A program made the translations under genes and the position numbers. Positions 1 to 8,300 of a stretch of 28,542 bases of DNA are shown one piece after another. Position 1 is the stretch's first letter. Each line of letters starts with the position of its first letter. The notes under the pieces are model-generated. The model ran no database searches, was not told the DNA's origin, and worked only from the letters and a program-made list of their open reading frames with translations. This stretch comes from Ardenticatenales bacterium (GTDB lineage: Bacteria; Chloroflexota; Anaerolineae; Promineifilales; Promineifilaceae): contig JACKBM010000069.1 in assembly GCA_020634575.1 (NCBI GenBank), positions 1 through 28,542 of the forward strand, given 5' to 3'.

Positions 1-64
1 ATTTTGCGGACTGCCCATTTGGCCGGTATCTACCAATGACTAAGCAGACCAAACGAACTCCTAA

Positions 65-92
65 CAGCTAATAGCTAATAGCTAACAGCTAT
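65..92. repeat. heptanucleotide tandem repeat
   Basis: Four consecutive 7-bp units (CAGCTAA, TAGCTAA, TAGCTAA, CAGCTAT) lie just downstream of the peptidase gene's stop codon. Each contains the palindromic core AGCT. Such short tandem heptamers occur in intergenic DNA of several filamentous and cyanobacterial-type genomes. No function can be read here. The rest of bases 1-124 shows no gene. Confidence 0.75.
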
Positions 93-124
93 CCGCTTAC
101 AGCCCCAAATTCTACCCCCATCCC

Positions 125-1210
125 TCAGGGAAGGAAGCCGGAAAGGGGGTCTACGCGGACGGTATTCTGTCTAATCTCATAATGGAGATGGGAGCCGGAG
201 GAGCAACCGGTGTTGCCGACGGCGCCGATGACCTGGCCTTTGTTGACAACCTGGCCCGGGAAGACGTTGACGGCGCTGAGATGGGCGTAGAACGTCTCGT
301 AGCCGTTGCCATGGTTAATGACGACCAGGTTACCATAGCAATAGATGTTCCAGCCGGCAAAAGTGACGGTGCCATCGTCAGTGGCAAAAACGGGAGTCCC
401 TTCTGGCAGGCCGATGTCCAGGCCGGGGTGGCCATACCAGTAATATTGGGTGATGTTGGAGCCGTTGCTGACCGGCCAGATAAAAAAGCCACTGCCGATG
501 ACCAGCGGGCTAAAGCCGCCACCCGTTTCCGGGGAGTTGCTGCCCAGGGGGCCGGTCAGGGCTGGTGGTGTCCAGACGAAGACCTCAGCCACAGCACCGG
601 GGATAAAAAGCTGGGTGTTGGCATAAAGCCGGTAGGGGAACTCCAGGTTATTCCCTTCAAAGGCGATAATATCCGCCACGGGTACGCCGTATTTGGCGCC
701 GATTTGTTCCAGCGTTTCGCCGGGGGCAACATCGTGCAGCACGCCATCCTCCGGGCAGATGATCAGCTCCACGCCGATACTCAACAGGCTGGACTCAATA
801 CCCAGCTGCGGATTGCAGCCCAGCAGCGTTTCCGCCTCAATACCATATTCAAAGGCAATGGCATTCGGTGTATCGTTCCGTTCGACCACGTAATATTGCA
901 GCGGGATTTGCGGCAATTTGCCCTGGTAGGTGGCTGGATTCAGGCTGGGCGCCACGCCAGCATCGACCAGGTCCGGGAACTGGCGAGGGTCGATGGTCGG
1001 CTGCGGTAAGTTAGCGTTTGCCGTCGCCACCGGAGTAAAAAGCGGGGTAGCCCCGGTTTCGGTCGCCAGCGCCAGCGGCTCCGCCTCCACCGTGAAGGAG
1101 AGCTGGTCGCTCAGGGCAGCCACCTGGGAGCCAAGCAACAGCAAGCCGCCCACTACCAGCAAAACCAGGTGAGGCGCATAACGCTGCCAGAAACCGCCCT
1201 GAGGATCCAT
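125..1210 (-). CDS. LysM / M23 family metallopeptidase, membrane-anchored
   Basis: This 361-aa protein is a predicted cell-envelope peptidoglycan hydrolase of the lysostaphin/LytM (M23) family. Residues 14-33 form a hydrophobic N-terminal anchor or signal. Two LysM-like peptidoglycan-binding repeats follow at about 105-152 and 157-204. The M23 domain is at about 255-350. Its metal ligands are visible as H261 and D265 (motif GHPGLDIG) and H343 (motif SHLHYE), with H310 and H341 as the remaining active-site histidines, so the enzyme should be active. The start codon overlaps the stop of the upstream topoisomerase gene (TAATG), which implies translational coupling. An AAAAAGG stretch at the end of that gene can serve as ribosome binding site. 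Exact substrate (endopeptidase or amidase) cannot be told from sequence. Confidence 0.92.
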   Translation of the reverse strand: MDPQGGFWQRYAPHLVLLVVGGLLLLGSQVAALSDQLSFTVEAEPLALATETGATPLFTPVATANANLPQPTIDPRQFPDLVDAGVAPSLNPATYQGKLPQIPLQYYVVERNDTPNAIAFEYGIEAETLLGCNPQLGIESSLLSIGVELIICPEDGVLHDVAPGETLEQIGAKYGVPVADIIAFEGNNLEFPYRLYANTQLFIPGAVAEVFVWTPPALTGPLGSNSPETGGGFSPLVIGSGFFIWPVSNGSNITQYYWYGHPGLDIGLPEGTPVFATDDGTVTFAGWNIYCYGNLVVINHGNGYETFYAHLSAVNVFPGQVVNKGQVIGAVGNTGCSSGSHLHYEIRQNTVRVDPLSGFLP

Positions 1211-3744
1211 TACGCCTTTTTCTTCTGCTTTTTCTTGGCTTCCGTCTCGGCAAACAGGGCCAGCTGTTCGGCCTTCTCTTCCGCCTCGTCGCCAGAAAGC
1301 TTCGGCACGTCCGGCCGGGCCAGCCAGCGCACAACACCGGTCACCCGCGTTCGGGCGCCGACCGGCACCAGCGCCTTGGGTTTGACGGCTCGGCTGCCGA
1401 TCTTGGCTTCATCCAACCGGCGCTTGCGTGAGGCGCCCGTCGACATATTGATGATCAATTCATCGTTTTCGCGGCCCACAACGGCGGCGGCGACCTCCTC
1501 CGCTTCCTTGGGCAGGTTGAGATTGCGCACACCCTGGCCATGGCGGCCCTGAGTCGGATACTCTTCCAGCGGCGTCGCCTTGGCCATGCCGTTGTCGGTG
1601 ATGGTCCAGAGGTAGTCGCCGGCCGATGCCAGGCTCATAGCAATCACGCCATCCAGCTCGTCGCCGAGTTTGATGCCCATGACGCCACCGGCCGGTAACC
1701 CCATCGGCCGGACCGAATCTTCCTTGAACCGGATCGCCTGCCCCGCCGCCGTCACCAGCACAATTTCATCTTCACCGGAGCTGATCTGGGCCCAGCCCAG
1801 TGAATCATTTTCCTCCACCCGAATCACCGTGAAGGCATCGCCCATCAACCCGGGCAGGTCCTCCAGGCGCACCCGCTTGACCACGCCGCCAACCGTCGCC
1901 AGGGTCAAATACCCTTCCACTTCCTGCGGAATGACCAGCGCCGTGGCCAGATGTTGTTTGCGCGAGAGCGGCGTCAGCTGGCCATAATGGGTGCCCTCGC
2001 CCAGGCCGCGCGCCTGGGGCAGCTGATAAACCGGCAGGCTAGCGGCCATCCCATCCGCGCCAAAAAAGTAGATGATGTCCTGGGTATTGGCCTGCAGCAG
2101 CTTGAGCGGCTGCTCGTCCGGCTTGGCCGGAATGTTGATCATGGACGCCGAAGTGGTGCGGGCAACCGTACCATCTTGCCCAACCATGACCCAGACATTC
2201 TCATCCGGGATCAGGTCGGTCGTGCTGACAACCTCGGTGCCGGTCTTGGAGACAATCTGGGTACGGCGAGTATCGCCATACTGTGCTTTCACGGCCAGAA
2301 GTTCTTCCTTGACCGCCGCCCGCATCAGCTCAGGGCTGCCCAACAACTTCTCAAGATCCTTGATCAGTTTGAGCTTTTCCTTGTACTCATCCTGAATCTT
2401 TTTCCGCTCCAGACCGGCCAGCCGGCGCAGTTGCATGTCGAGGATGGCCCGGGCCTGAATCTCGCTGAGCTTGAACTGCTTCATCAAGTTCTGCTGGGCC
2501 GTCTCGGTATTGCGTGACCGGCGAATCGTGTCAATGACGGCATCCAGATTATCCAGCGCCTTGATCAACCCTTCGAGAATGTGAGCTCGCTGCCGCGCCC
2601 TGTCCAGCTCATATTCGGCCCGCCGGCGCACAATTTCCAGCCGGTGGTCCAGATAGACCCGTAACGCCTGCTTGAGCGTCAGCACCCGCGGTTCGTCGTC
2701 GACCAGGGCGACCAGGTTGATACTGAAGGTGCTCTGCAGCGGCGTCAGGCGGAACAGTTCGGCCAGGGTATCGCGCGGGTCTACGGTGCGGGTCGTTTCC
2801 AGGATGATGCGCATCCCGTTCCGGTCTGACTCATCGCGCAGGTCGGTCAACCCTTCCAGCTTGCCGTTGCGATGAAGCTCGGCGATGCGGTTGAGCAGGT
2901 TGGTCTTATTGGCCTGGTACGGCAGCTCGGTGATGACAATACGCGATTTGTTGCGCGCCAGCTGCTCAACATGCGCCTTGGCCCGGACCATGACCTTGCC
3001 CCGGCCGCTGCCGTAAGCCGCCGCCAGCGCATCCATCTCCTTGCCATCCTTGCCTTCCCGCGAGCGGAAGACAAGACCACCCGTGGGGAAATCTGGCCCT
3101 TCGATGAACTTCATCAGGTCGGACACCGTGATCTCATCCAACCTTTCCCAGTTGGTGAGCATGTAATCAAGCGCGTCAACTACCTCACCCAGGTTATGCG
3201 GCGGGATACTGGTGGCCATACCGACGGCGATACCGGCCGATCCATTCACCAACAAATTGGGGATAGACGCCGGCAGGACCAGCGGCTCCTTCAGGGAATC
3301 ATCAAAGTTGCTGCCGAAGTCAACCGTGTTCTTGTCGATATCCAGCAGCATGTCGCGGCCAACCAATTGCATGCGCACTTCGGTGTAGCGCATGGCCGCC
3401 GCCCCGTCGCCGTCGATAGAGCCAAAGTTGCCCTGCCCATCCACCAGCATGTAGCGCAGCGAAAAATCCTGCGCCATGCGAACCATGGCATCATAGACGG
3501 ATTGGTCGCCATGGGGATGGTACTTACCCAACACTTCACCCACAACACGAGCGGATTTGCGGTGCTGATTGGTCGGCAACAAACCCATATCATGCATGGC
3601 GTACAGAATGCGCCGCTGCACTGGTTTGAGCCCATCACGCGCATCTGGCAACGCCCGCGAGACGATAACGCTCATCGCGTAGCTCAGATATGAATCCCGC
3701 ATTTCCGAATCGATGTCGATCTGTTTGACGAGTCCTACTTCCAT
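1210..3744 (-). CDS. gyrA: DNA gyrase / topoisomerase IV subunit A
   Basis: This 844-aa type IIA topoisomerase A subunit performs DNA cleavage and religation in complex with the ATPase subunit (GyrB/ParE), which is not in this window. The N-terminal part is highly canonical. The catalytic tyrosine is Y120 (motif [10 protein letters not shown]), and the quinolone-determining stretch is at 76-92. The coiled coil lies at about 360-500 and the C-terminal beta-pinwheel at about 505-810, followed by an Ala/Glu/Lys-rich tail ending KKKQKKKA. The usual GyrA box QRRGGRG is not present after the first blade. A degenerate match (QGRHGQG, 732-738) sits late in the pinwheel, so assignment to gyrase rather than topoisomerase IV is not certain. 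The position equivalent to E. coli Ser83 is Q81. The ATG is preceded by an AGGGA-like ribosome binding site. Confidence 0.9.
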   Translation of the reverse strand: MEVGLVKQIDIDSEMRDSYLSYAMSVIVSRALPDARDGLKPVQRRILYAMHDMGLLPTNQHRKSARVVGEVLGKYHPHGDQSVYDAMVRMAQDFSLRYMLVDGQGNFGSIDGDGAAAMRYTEVRMQLVGRDMLLDIDKNTVDFGSNFDDSLKEPLVLPASIPNLLVNGSAGIAVGMATSIPPHNLGEVVDALDYMLTNWERLDEITVSDLMKFIEGPDFPTGGLVFRSREGKDGKEMDALAAAYGSGRGKVMVRAKAHVEQLARNKSRIVITELPYQANKTNLLNRIAELHRNGKLEGLTDLRDESDRNGMRIILETTRTVDPRDTLAELFRLTPLQSTFSINLVALVDDEPRVLTLKQALRVYLDHRLEIVRRRAEYELDRARQRAHILEGLIKALDNLDAVIDTIRRSRNTETAQQNLMKQFKLSEIQARAILDMQLRRLAGLERKKIQDEYKEKLKLIKDLEKLLGSPELMRAAVKEELLAVKAQYGDTRRTQIVSKTGTEVVSTTDLIPDENVWVMVGQDGTVARTTSASMINIPAKPDEQPLKLLQANTQDIIYFFGADGMAASLPVYQLPQARGLGEGTHYGQLTPLSRKQHLATALVIPQEVEGYLTLATVGGVVKRVRLEDLPGLMGDAFTVIRVEENDSLGWAQISSGEDEIVLVTAAGQAIRFKEDSVRPMGLPAGGVMGIKLGDELDGVIAMSLASAGDYLWTITDNGMAKATPLEEYPTQGRHGQGVRNLNLPKEAEEVAAAVVGRENDELIINMSTGASRKRRLDEAKIGSRAVKPKALVPVGARTRVTGVVRWLARPDVPKLSGDEAEEKAEQLALFAETEAKKKQKKKA

Positions 3745-3800
3745 CTACAATCCCTGAGTATCCAAAATGATGATGTCTGTTGGCGCCGGCGGTTGCCCCT

Positions 3801-3823
3801 GGCAGGATGGGAGCCATCCTGCC
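3801..3823. other. perfect hairpin in deoxyribosyltransferase-gyrA spacer
   Basis: GGCAGGATGG and CCATCCTGCC form a 10-bp perfect stem around a 3-nt loop. It lies in the 188-bp gap between the deoxyribosyltransferase stop and the topoisomerase start, both read on the minus strand. There is no T-run on either side, so it is not a standard intrinsic terminator. It would lie in the gyrA leader if the two genes are co-transcribed. Confidence 0.7.
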
Positions 3824-3932
3824 GGCACAACGGCTGGCGGCACTGGTAAAAATGCCGCGTGAGTATGCCGACTTTTACCCTAATCGGCAAGCCTATTTTA
3901 CCCGATTTTCGCCAGAATATCGAATATTTGTT

Positions 3933-4604
3933 CTACTTTCGCAGCAGGCCACGGCTCCGCTTCCGGGCCAGCACCTTGGTCACAAAATCAGGCCCGCACA
4001 GCTCGGCCATGCCGTTGGCCGGGAAATCCAGGGCCCACTGATAAACCTGCTCCGGCAGCGGCGCCGTCTCCCCCATCAGGGACGGCATCTGCAGCACCTT
4101 GTCCAGCCCGGCAATGACCTGGCCGGCCACTTCCCGATAATACTCTGACAGTAGCTGTTCCAGCGTCTCGCTGCGCTCGGCCACGCCACGGAATACGGCC
4201 AGGCTGTGCAGCTTAACAATCTCCGTGCGCGGATAAAAAGAAGCCATCAAATTCCAGCCAAGACGACCGCCGTCGCCGTCGCCGCCGCCACGAAAATCGG
4301 TCCGCAGGATCACGGCCGGGATATCCAGTAGCTTGGCATACATAAATTCGACAACGGTGCCGGAATCCAGATCCGGGCCATCAAAATTGAAGATGCCCAG
4401 GTCGCAATCCATCACATGTTTGAGATCCATATTGCGGATGTCTACGCCCCGGTTAGACACCTGTTCGATGGTTTGGGGCACAATGCATTTGTATTTGTGG
4501 TTCGACCGTTGCTCGATCGCGTCGGCCAGAATCGCGTTGCCGGCCAGATGTTTGTGGTCAAACATGTCGCCGGCGAAATAAATGGTGTACGGTTCTGTGC
4601 TCAT
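3933..4604 (-). CDS. nucleoside 2-deoxyribosyltransferase family protein
   Basis: This 223-aa cytoplasmic protein fits the nucleoside 2-deoxyribosyltransferase family (PF05014-like). That family exchanges bases on 2'-deoxyribonucleosides through a covalent glutamate intermediate and serves nucleotide salvage. Visible signatures are the N-terminal strand and loop YFAGDMF (9-15), the acidic stretch DCDLGIFNFDG (66-76), and DSGTVVEFMYA (80-90), where E86 is the expected nucleophile. The C-terminal ~60 residues are an extension I do not recognise. A GGAG ribosome binding site precedes the ATG by about 9 nt. It lies 188 bp upstream of the gyrase-type gene on the same strand, which may reflect a shared DNA-precursor context. 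Substrate preference cannot be deduced. Confidence 0.8.
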   Translation of the reverse strand: MSTEPYTIYFAGDMFDHKHLAGNAILADAIEQRSNHKYKCIVPQTIEQVSNRGVDIRNMDLKHVMDCDLGIFNFDGPDLDSGTVVEFMYAKLLDIPAVILRTDFRGGGDGDGGRLGWNLMASFYPRTEIVKLHSLAVFRGVAERSETLEQLLSEYYREVAGQVIAGLDKVLQMPSLMGETAPLPEQVYQWALDFPANGMAELCGPDFVTKVLARKRSRGLLRK

Positions 4605-5040
4605 TGCTCGTTTCTCCAGGAATGAGGGTTGGGAAGGTGCCGGCCAATTGCGCTGGCCAGCGTTTGGTATCTGTTATAGTCGGATCCGGCCGGTTGAACC
4701 AGTCCATTTACGGACGACTTGTGCCAACGCGCTCTGTGCAGTCGAGGGAAAGCGCACCGGCAGCCGCCAGCGGATTTACGGCATCACTTGACACAATCTT
4801 CTGGCAGGCCATAATCGTCCCTGGCGACCGGCGACTTGATAGGCCATCACTGCAAGCCACCAGCCGCTGTCCGTTGGCCGGCTGCGATCCGGCCGGTTTC
4901 CTCTTTGGGACGCTTGGCTTGGCAGTTCCCTGCCCCCCCGAGGCCCCAATCTGGATTCATCTCGACATCGGATCCTGTTTCATATGGTGACCGTTCTCGC
5001 GACTATTCAAGATTGGTTTAGCGTATTAAGGAAGCAATTC
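4605..5040. other. long intergenic region / leader
   Basis: This 436-bp spacer lies between divergent genes. It contains the promoter described separately at 4788-4815 and a possible extended -10 (TGtTATAGT, 4672-4680) reading plus. There is also a GGCCGG/CCGGCC inverted repeat at 4876-4894. Open frames crossing it have no family resemblance and poor coding character. I see no RNA gene that I can name. Confidence 0.5.
4788..4815 (+). promoter_or_regulatory. sigma70-like promoter for small membrane protein
   Basis: TTGACA (4788-4793), a 16-nt spacer, then CATAAT (4810-4815). Expected transcription start is near 4822. This would give a leader of about 220 nt before the small membrane protein gene, unusually long for a 78-aa product. 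Confidence 0.6.
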
Positions 5041-5277
5041 ATGACAAAGAAACTAAATTTTCGCTTCTGGCTGGAAGCGGGCCTCAGCGCCCTGACCGCC
5101 CTGCTGCTTGTCGTTACACTCATTTCCCATGAGTGGATTGAGCTCCTCTTTAAGGTGGACCCTGATGGGGGTTCAGGCGAGTTGGAATGGCTCGTCTTCG
5201 CGGTTCTGCTGGTGATTTCGCTGGTAACCTTTTTTATGGCGCGCACCGAATGGCGCCGGGCTCCAGCAACAGCCTGA
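5041..5277 (+). CDS. small two-helix membrane protein, function unknown
   Basis: This 78-aa integral membrane protein belongs to no family I recognise. Two hydrophobic helices (about 14-28 and 48-66) flank a short loop of about 20 residues containing a DPDGGSGE acidic/glycine turn. The C-terminus is basic (ARTEWRRAP). A start 57 bp upstream is possible, but the ATG at 5041 is preferred. It has AAGGAAG 6 nt upstream and avoids a weakly hydrophobic N-terminal extension. The gene stands alone between a long leader and a strong terminator. The size and topology resemble many uncharacterised small membrane proteins, and no function is assigned. Confidence 0.7.
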   Translation: MTKKLNFRFWLEAGLSALTALLLVVTLISHEWIELLFKVDPDGGSGELEWLVFAVLLVISLVTFFMARTEWRRAPATA

Positions 5278-5310
5278 AGTTAACTGATTCCTGCAAACAG
5301 TGATGGCAAC

Positions 5311-5346
5311 AAAAAAGGGTTGCAGCCTCGGCTGCAACCCTTTTTT
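5311..5346. terminator. bidirectional intrinsic terminator
   Basis: An 11-bp GC-rich stem (GGGTTGCAGCC / GGCTGCAACCC, 5317-5340) is flanked by six A's on the left and six T's on the right. It therefore works on both strands. It ends the small membrane protein gene (+, stop at 5277) and the large secreted repeat protein gene (minus, stop at 5367). Confidence 0.93.
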
Positions 5347-5366
5347 ACTGTAAGAACCCGTTATGC

Positions 5367-8300
5367 CTATTTGATGGCAATCGGCAGGAACAGGACGTAC
5401 GGATTAACCATAAAGGCATCCGTCAGCTCCGCCGTCTGGTCGTCCGCATTGGTCACAACCAGGTCATAGGTGCCGATCGGCACGTTGGCCGGTACGGTGG
5501 CAGTGATGCTGGTCTCATCCCAGGCTGTCACCGTCAGTTCGTAGCGGTTGGCGCCATCAACCAGCTCAACCTTGTCTACCCAGAAGTTGGTGCCCGTGAT
5601 AGTCACCACAACCGGCTGGTTGACGGTTCCTTCGTCTGGCGTAATTGAGACGATGTCCGGGGTGAACGCTTCCAGCAGGCTGATATCAAAGGTCCATTCA
5701 TTCACCGGTGCGGAAGGCGTCCCGGTGAAGATGTAAGTCCCAGCCTGGAGTTCCACCTCAGAAGTCACGACAATGCCGGCCTCGATGGCGGGGGTTTGCT
5801 CATAGCTGAAGTTGATGAACCCCTGCTCGCTGTTGACGATGATCTGGTAGACACCGCGAATCGGCACGTCCACATAGAAGGTCGGTTCCGTACCGGTCTG
5901 AAGCGACTGGCCAGACCAGCTGTAGGTCGGTTCAGCCACGGCCTCGATGCGGATATCGTAATCCAGATCGGCGGCGCTGGTAGCGGACAGGTGAATTTGC
6001 GCATCAGCCGGCATCTCGATCGCGCGCCAGAGCGTCTCCGTCCCGGCTACCGTGAAGCTGGTGACCTCACTGACGCCATTCATGATGGTGACCTCGATCT
6101 CATCCGTATCATTGCCCATGGCGCTGATACGCATGTTGACCTCGGTGGCTTCGCCCAGGTGAACGGGCAACCATTCATCGTTGAAGACGGTGCCGATGGC
6201 GCCGCCCATCTTCTCATACGGCAGCGCGTCGGCGCTGGCGCCTACATTGTTGACGGTGACCGCCCAGTCAGTCGTCACAGCTGCGGTATCATCCTGAACC
6301 ACAGTGAGTTCGTGGGTACCGGCCGGTACATAGTAGCTCACGCTGCTCGTCCCGGTTACCGTCTTCAGGATGTGATCCGCACCCAGCTCAAACTGGAACA
6401 TGCCAGCCGTCGCCGTCAGATCAAACTGATACAGACCGGACGACGGGAAGGTGACCTTCCAGCTGCTGTTTACGCTGTTATTGTCATAGGATTGGCCAGC
6501 GAAGGAACTGCCCGTCGACGGAATTGCCGTCACTTCCAGTTCGTACGCCAGCGGCGCACCGTTGCCACCATCAGCGACAACCTGCAAGCGGGCACTGGCC
6601 GGCATCTGCATGGTCATCCAGATGGTTTCACCACCAAACACTGGCGACAGCGTGGCGACAATGCCACCGCCATCATGCACCATCAGCGCCAGCTCATCGC
6701 CAGACCCGCCAATGGCCGACATTTCGATGTTGACCATCGTGGCCGTGCCCAGCTGGAGCGGCAACCATTCTTCGCTAAAGTCGTTGTCGCCCAACTCGCC
6801 GCCAGCCGCTGCGTAGGGCAGGCTGTCACTGGTAGCCGCTTCCGCGGTGATGGCAACATCCCAGTCTGCGCCAGAACCCGTGTCCTGAATCAGGTAGAGA
6901 TCATGAACGCCGGCTGTTACATAAGCAGTCAGAGAATCATCTCCCTCAACGGTCTTCTGAATCCAGTCGCTATCAACCAGGAACTGGTAACGCCCATCAT
7001 CCTGGCCAAAGTCGAAGGTGTACAGGCCGCTGGTCGGGAAGTTGACGCGGATGTGGCTGTTCAGGCCGGCTGCGTCAGCCAGACCGTCCCAGGCATAGCC
7101 ATCGGCCGAGGGGATATGGTAGAAGGTCAGGCTGGCAGAGATCAGACCACCCGAGTTGTTGGTCAGGTTGACCTCGTTGGTCCCACTGAACGTGCCGGTC
7201 CCCCAGGCAGTTTCGCCGTCGAAGATGGTATCACTCCAGACCGTTCCGCCGTCGCCATCATTGATCTCAGCATCAAGATCACCACCGGTCGTGGTGACCA
7301 TGAAGTTGAAATCCATGTCGCCGCTGAATATCTGGGTGATGGATTCGCCATCTTCCAGGTCCGCGTCGATGGTCATGAAGGCGGGACCGGCCGGTGCCGG
7401 CGCCACAGTAGCAGACCAGTCGGTCTGGGCATAGCTGCTGTCCTGCAGGATGGTGATGGGATGAACACCAGCGCTCATCTCAACATCAAAAGTGCCGGTG
7501 ATAACGGTGCTGGGCGGGGCCAGCTGACCATCCACCACAACGACACCCGGCAGCAGATTGGCAAAGCCAGGGTTTGATGCCAGGCTGAAGCGGTACAGGC
7601 CAGTGGTCGGGAAGTTGACGCGAATTACCGAGGCCGTGCCGGCGGACTGGGAGCTACCGCTCCAGTTGACGGTACCAACCTGGGGCACTGCCGAAACAGT
7701 CAGGTCATAGCCGAAGGACGACGTGTTGCCACCATTGGCCATGATCTTGATCCGGTTCAGGCCAGCGGCCAAATCCAGCGTCTGCCACAGCTGTTCCGTC
7801 CCGTAGATGGTGTTCAGCGTATAGCTGGGCGTACCGCTGCTGCCCGGGTAGACAGCCAGAGACATCATCTCACTGCTGTCGCCGGTTGCGTCCAGGGCGA
7901 AGTTGACACTGGTTGCCTGGGTCAGGAAGATGGGCAGCCATTCCTCGCCAAAGTCGTTGGCGGTGCCACCGAGCTCAGCGCCAGCCTTGGCGTAAGGCAG
8001 GCTATCGGCCGTCGCAGCCTCGCGGCTGATGTCCAGGGCCCATTCAGCGCCGGCAGCGCTATCCTGGTCGATGACCAGCTCGTGGATGCCCTGGGGCACG
8101 TAGTAGGTAACGGAGCCATCAGCCTCAGCCGTCTTCTGAATATGGTCGTCAGCCAGCAGGAACTGGTAGCGGCCGGAGGCAACGGTGTAAGCGAAGGTAT
8201 AGAGGCCGGCCTGGTTGAAGTTCAGACGGGCCATGCTGTTAACACCGGCCATATCGGCCACGCCGCCCAGGCTGTAGCCGTCAGCCACCGGCAGGGCGTA

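Noticed and set aside
65..92. Heptamer array considered as an attachment site or replication iteron
   Set aside because: There are only four short units, with no nearby integrase, initiator or tRNA. Labelled simply as a tandem repeat.
182..1009. 275-codon plus-strand frame opposite the M23 peptidase
   Set aside because: The minus strand carries two LysM repeats and a complete M23 active site, so the plus-strand frame is a shadow.
2872..3693. 273-codon plus-strand frame opposite the topoisomerase gene
   Set aside because: It lies wholly within highly conserved catalytic sequence of the other strand and the product resembles nothing known.
4604..4990. 128-codon plus-strand frame in the long intergenic region
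   Set aside because: The translation has no domain or plausible topology, it lacks a good ribosome binding site, and it contains the promoter at 4788.
5796..7577. 593-codon open frame on the plus strand opposite the secreted repeat protein
   Set aside because: It is antisense to a gene with a clear signal peptide, repeats and TIG domain. Its translation shows no family motif, and its openness follows from the composition of the repeats.
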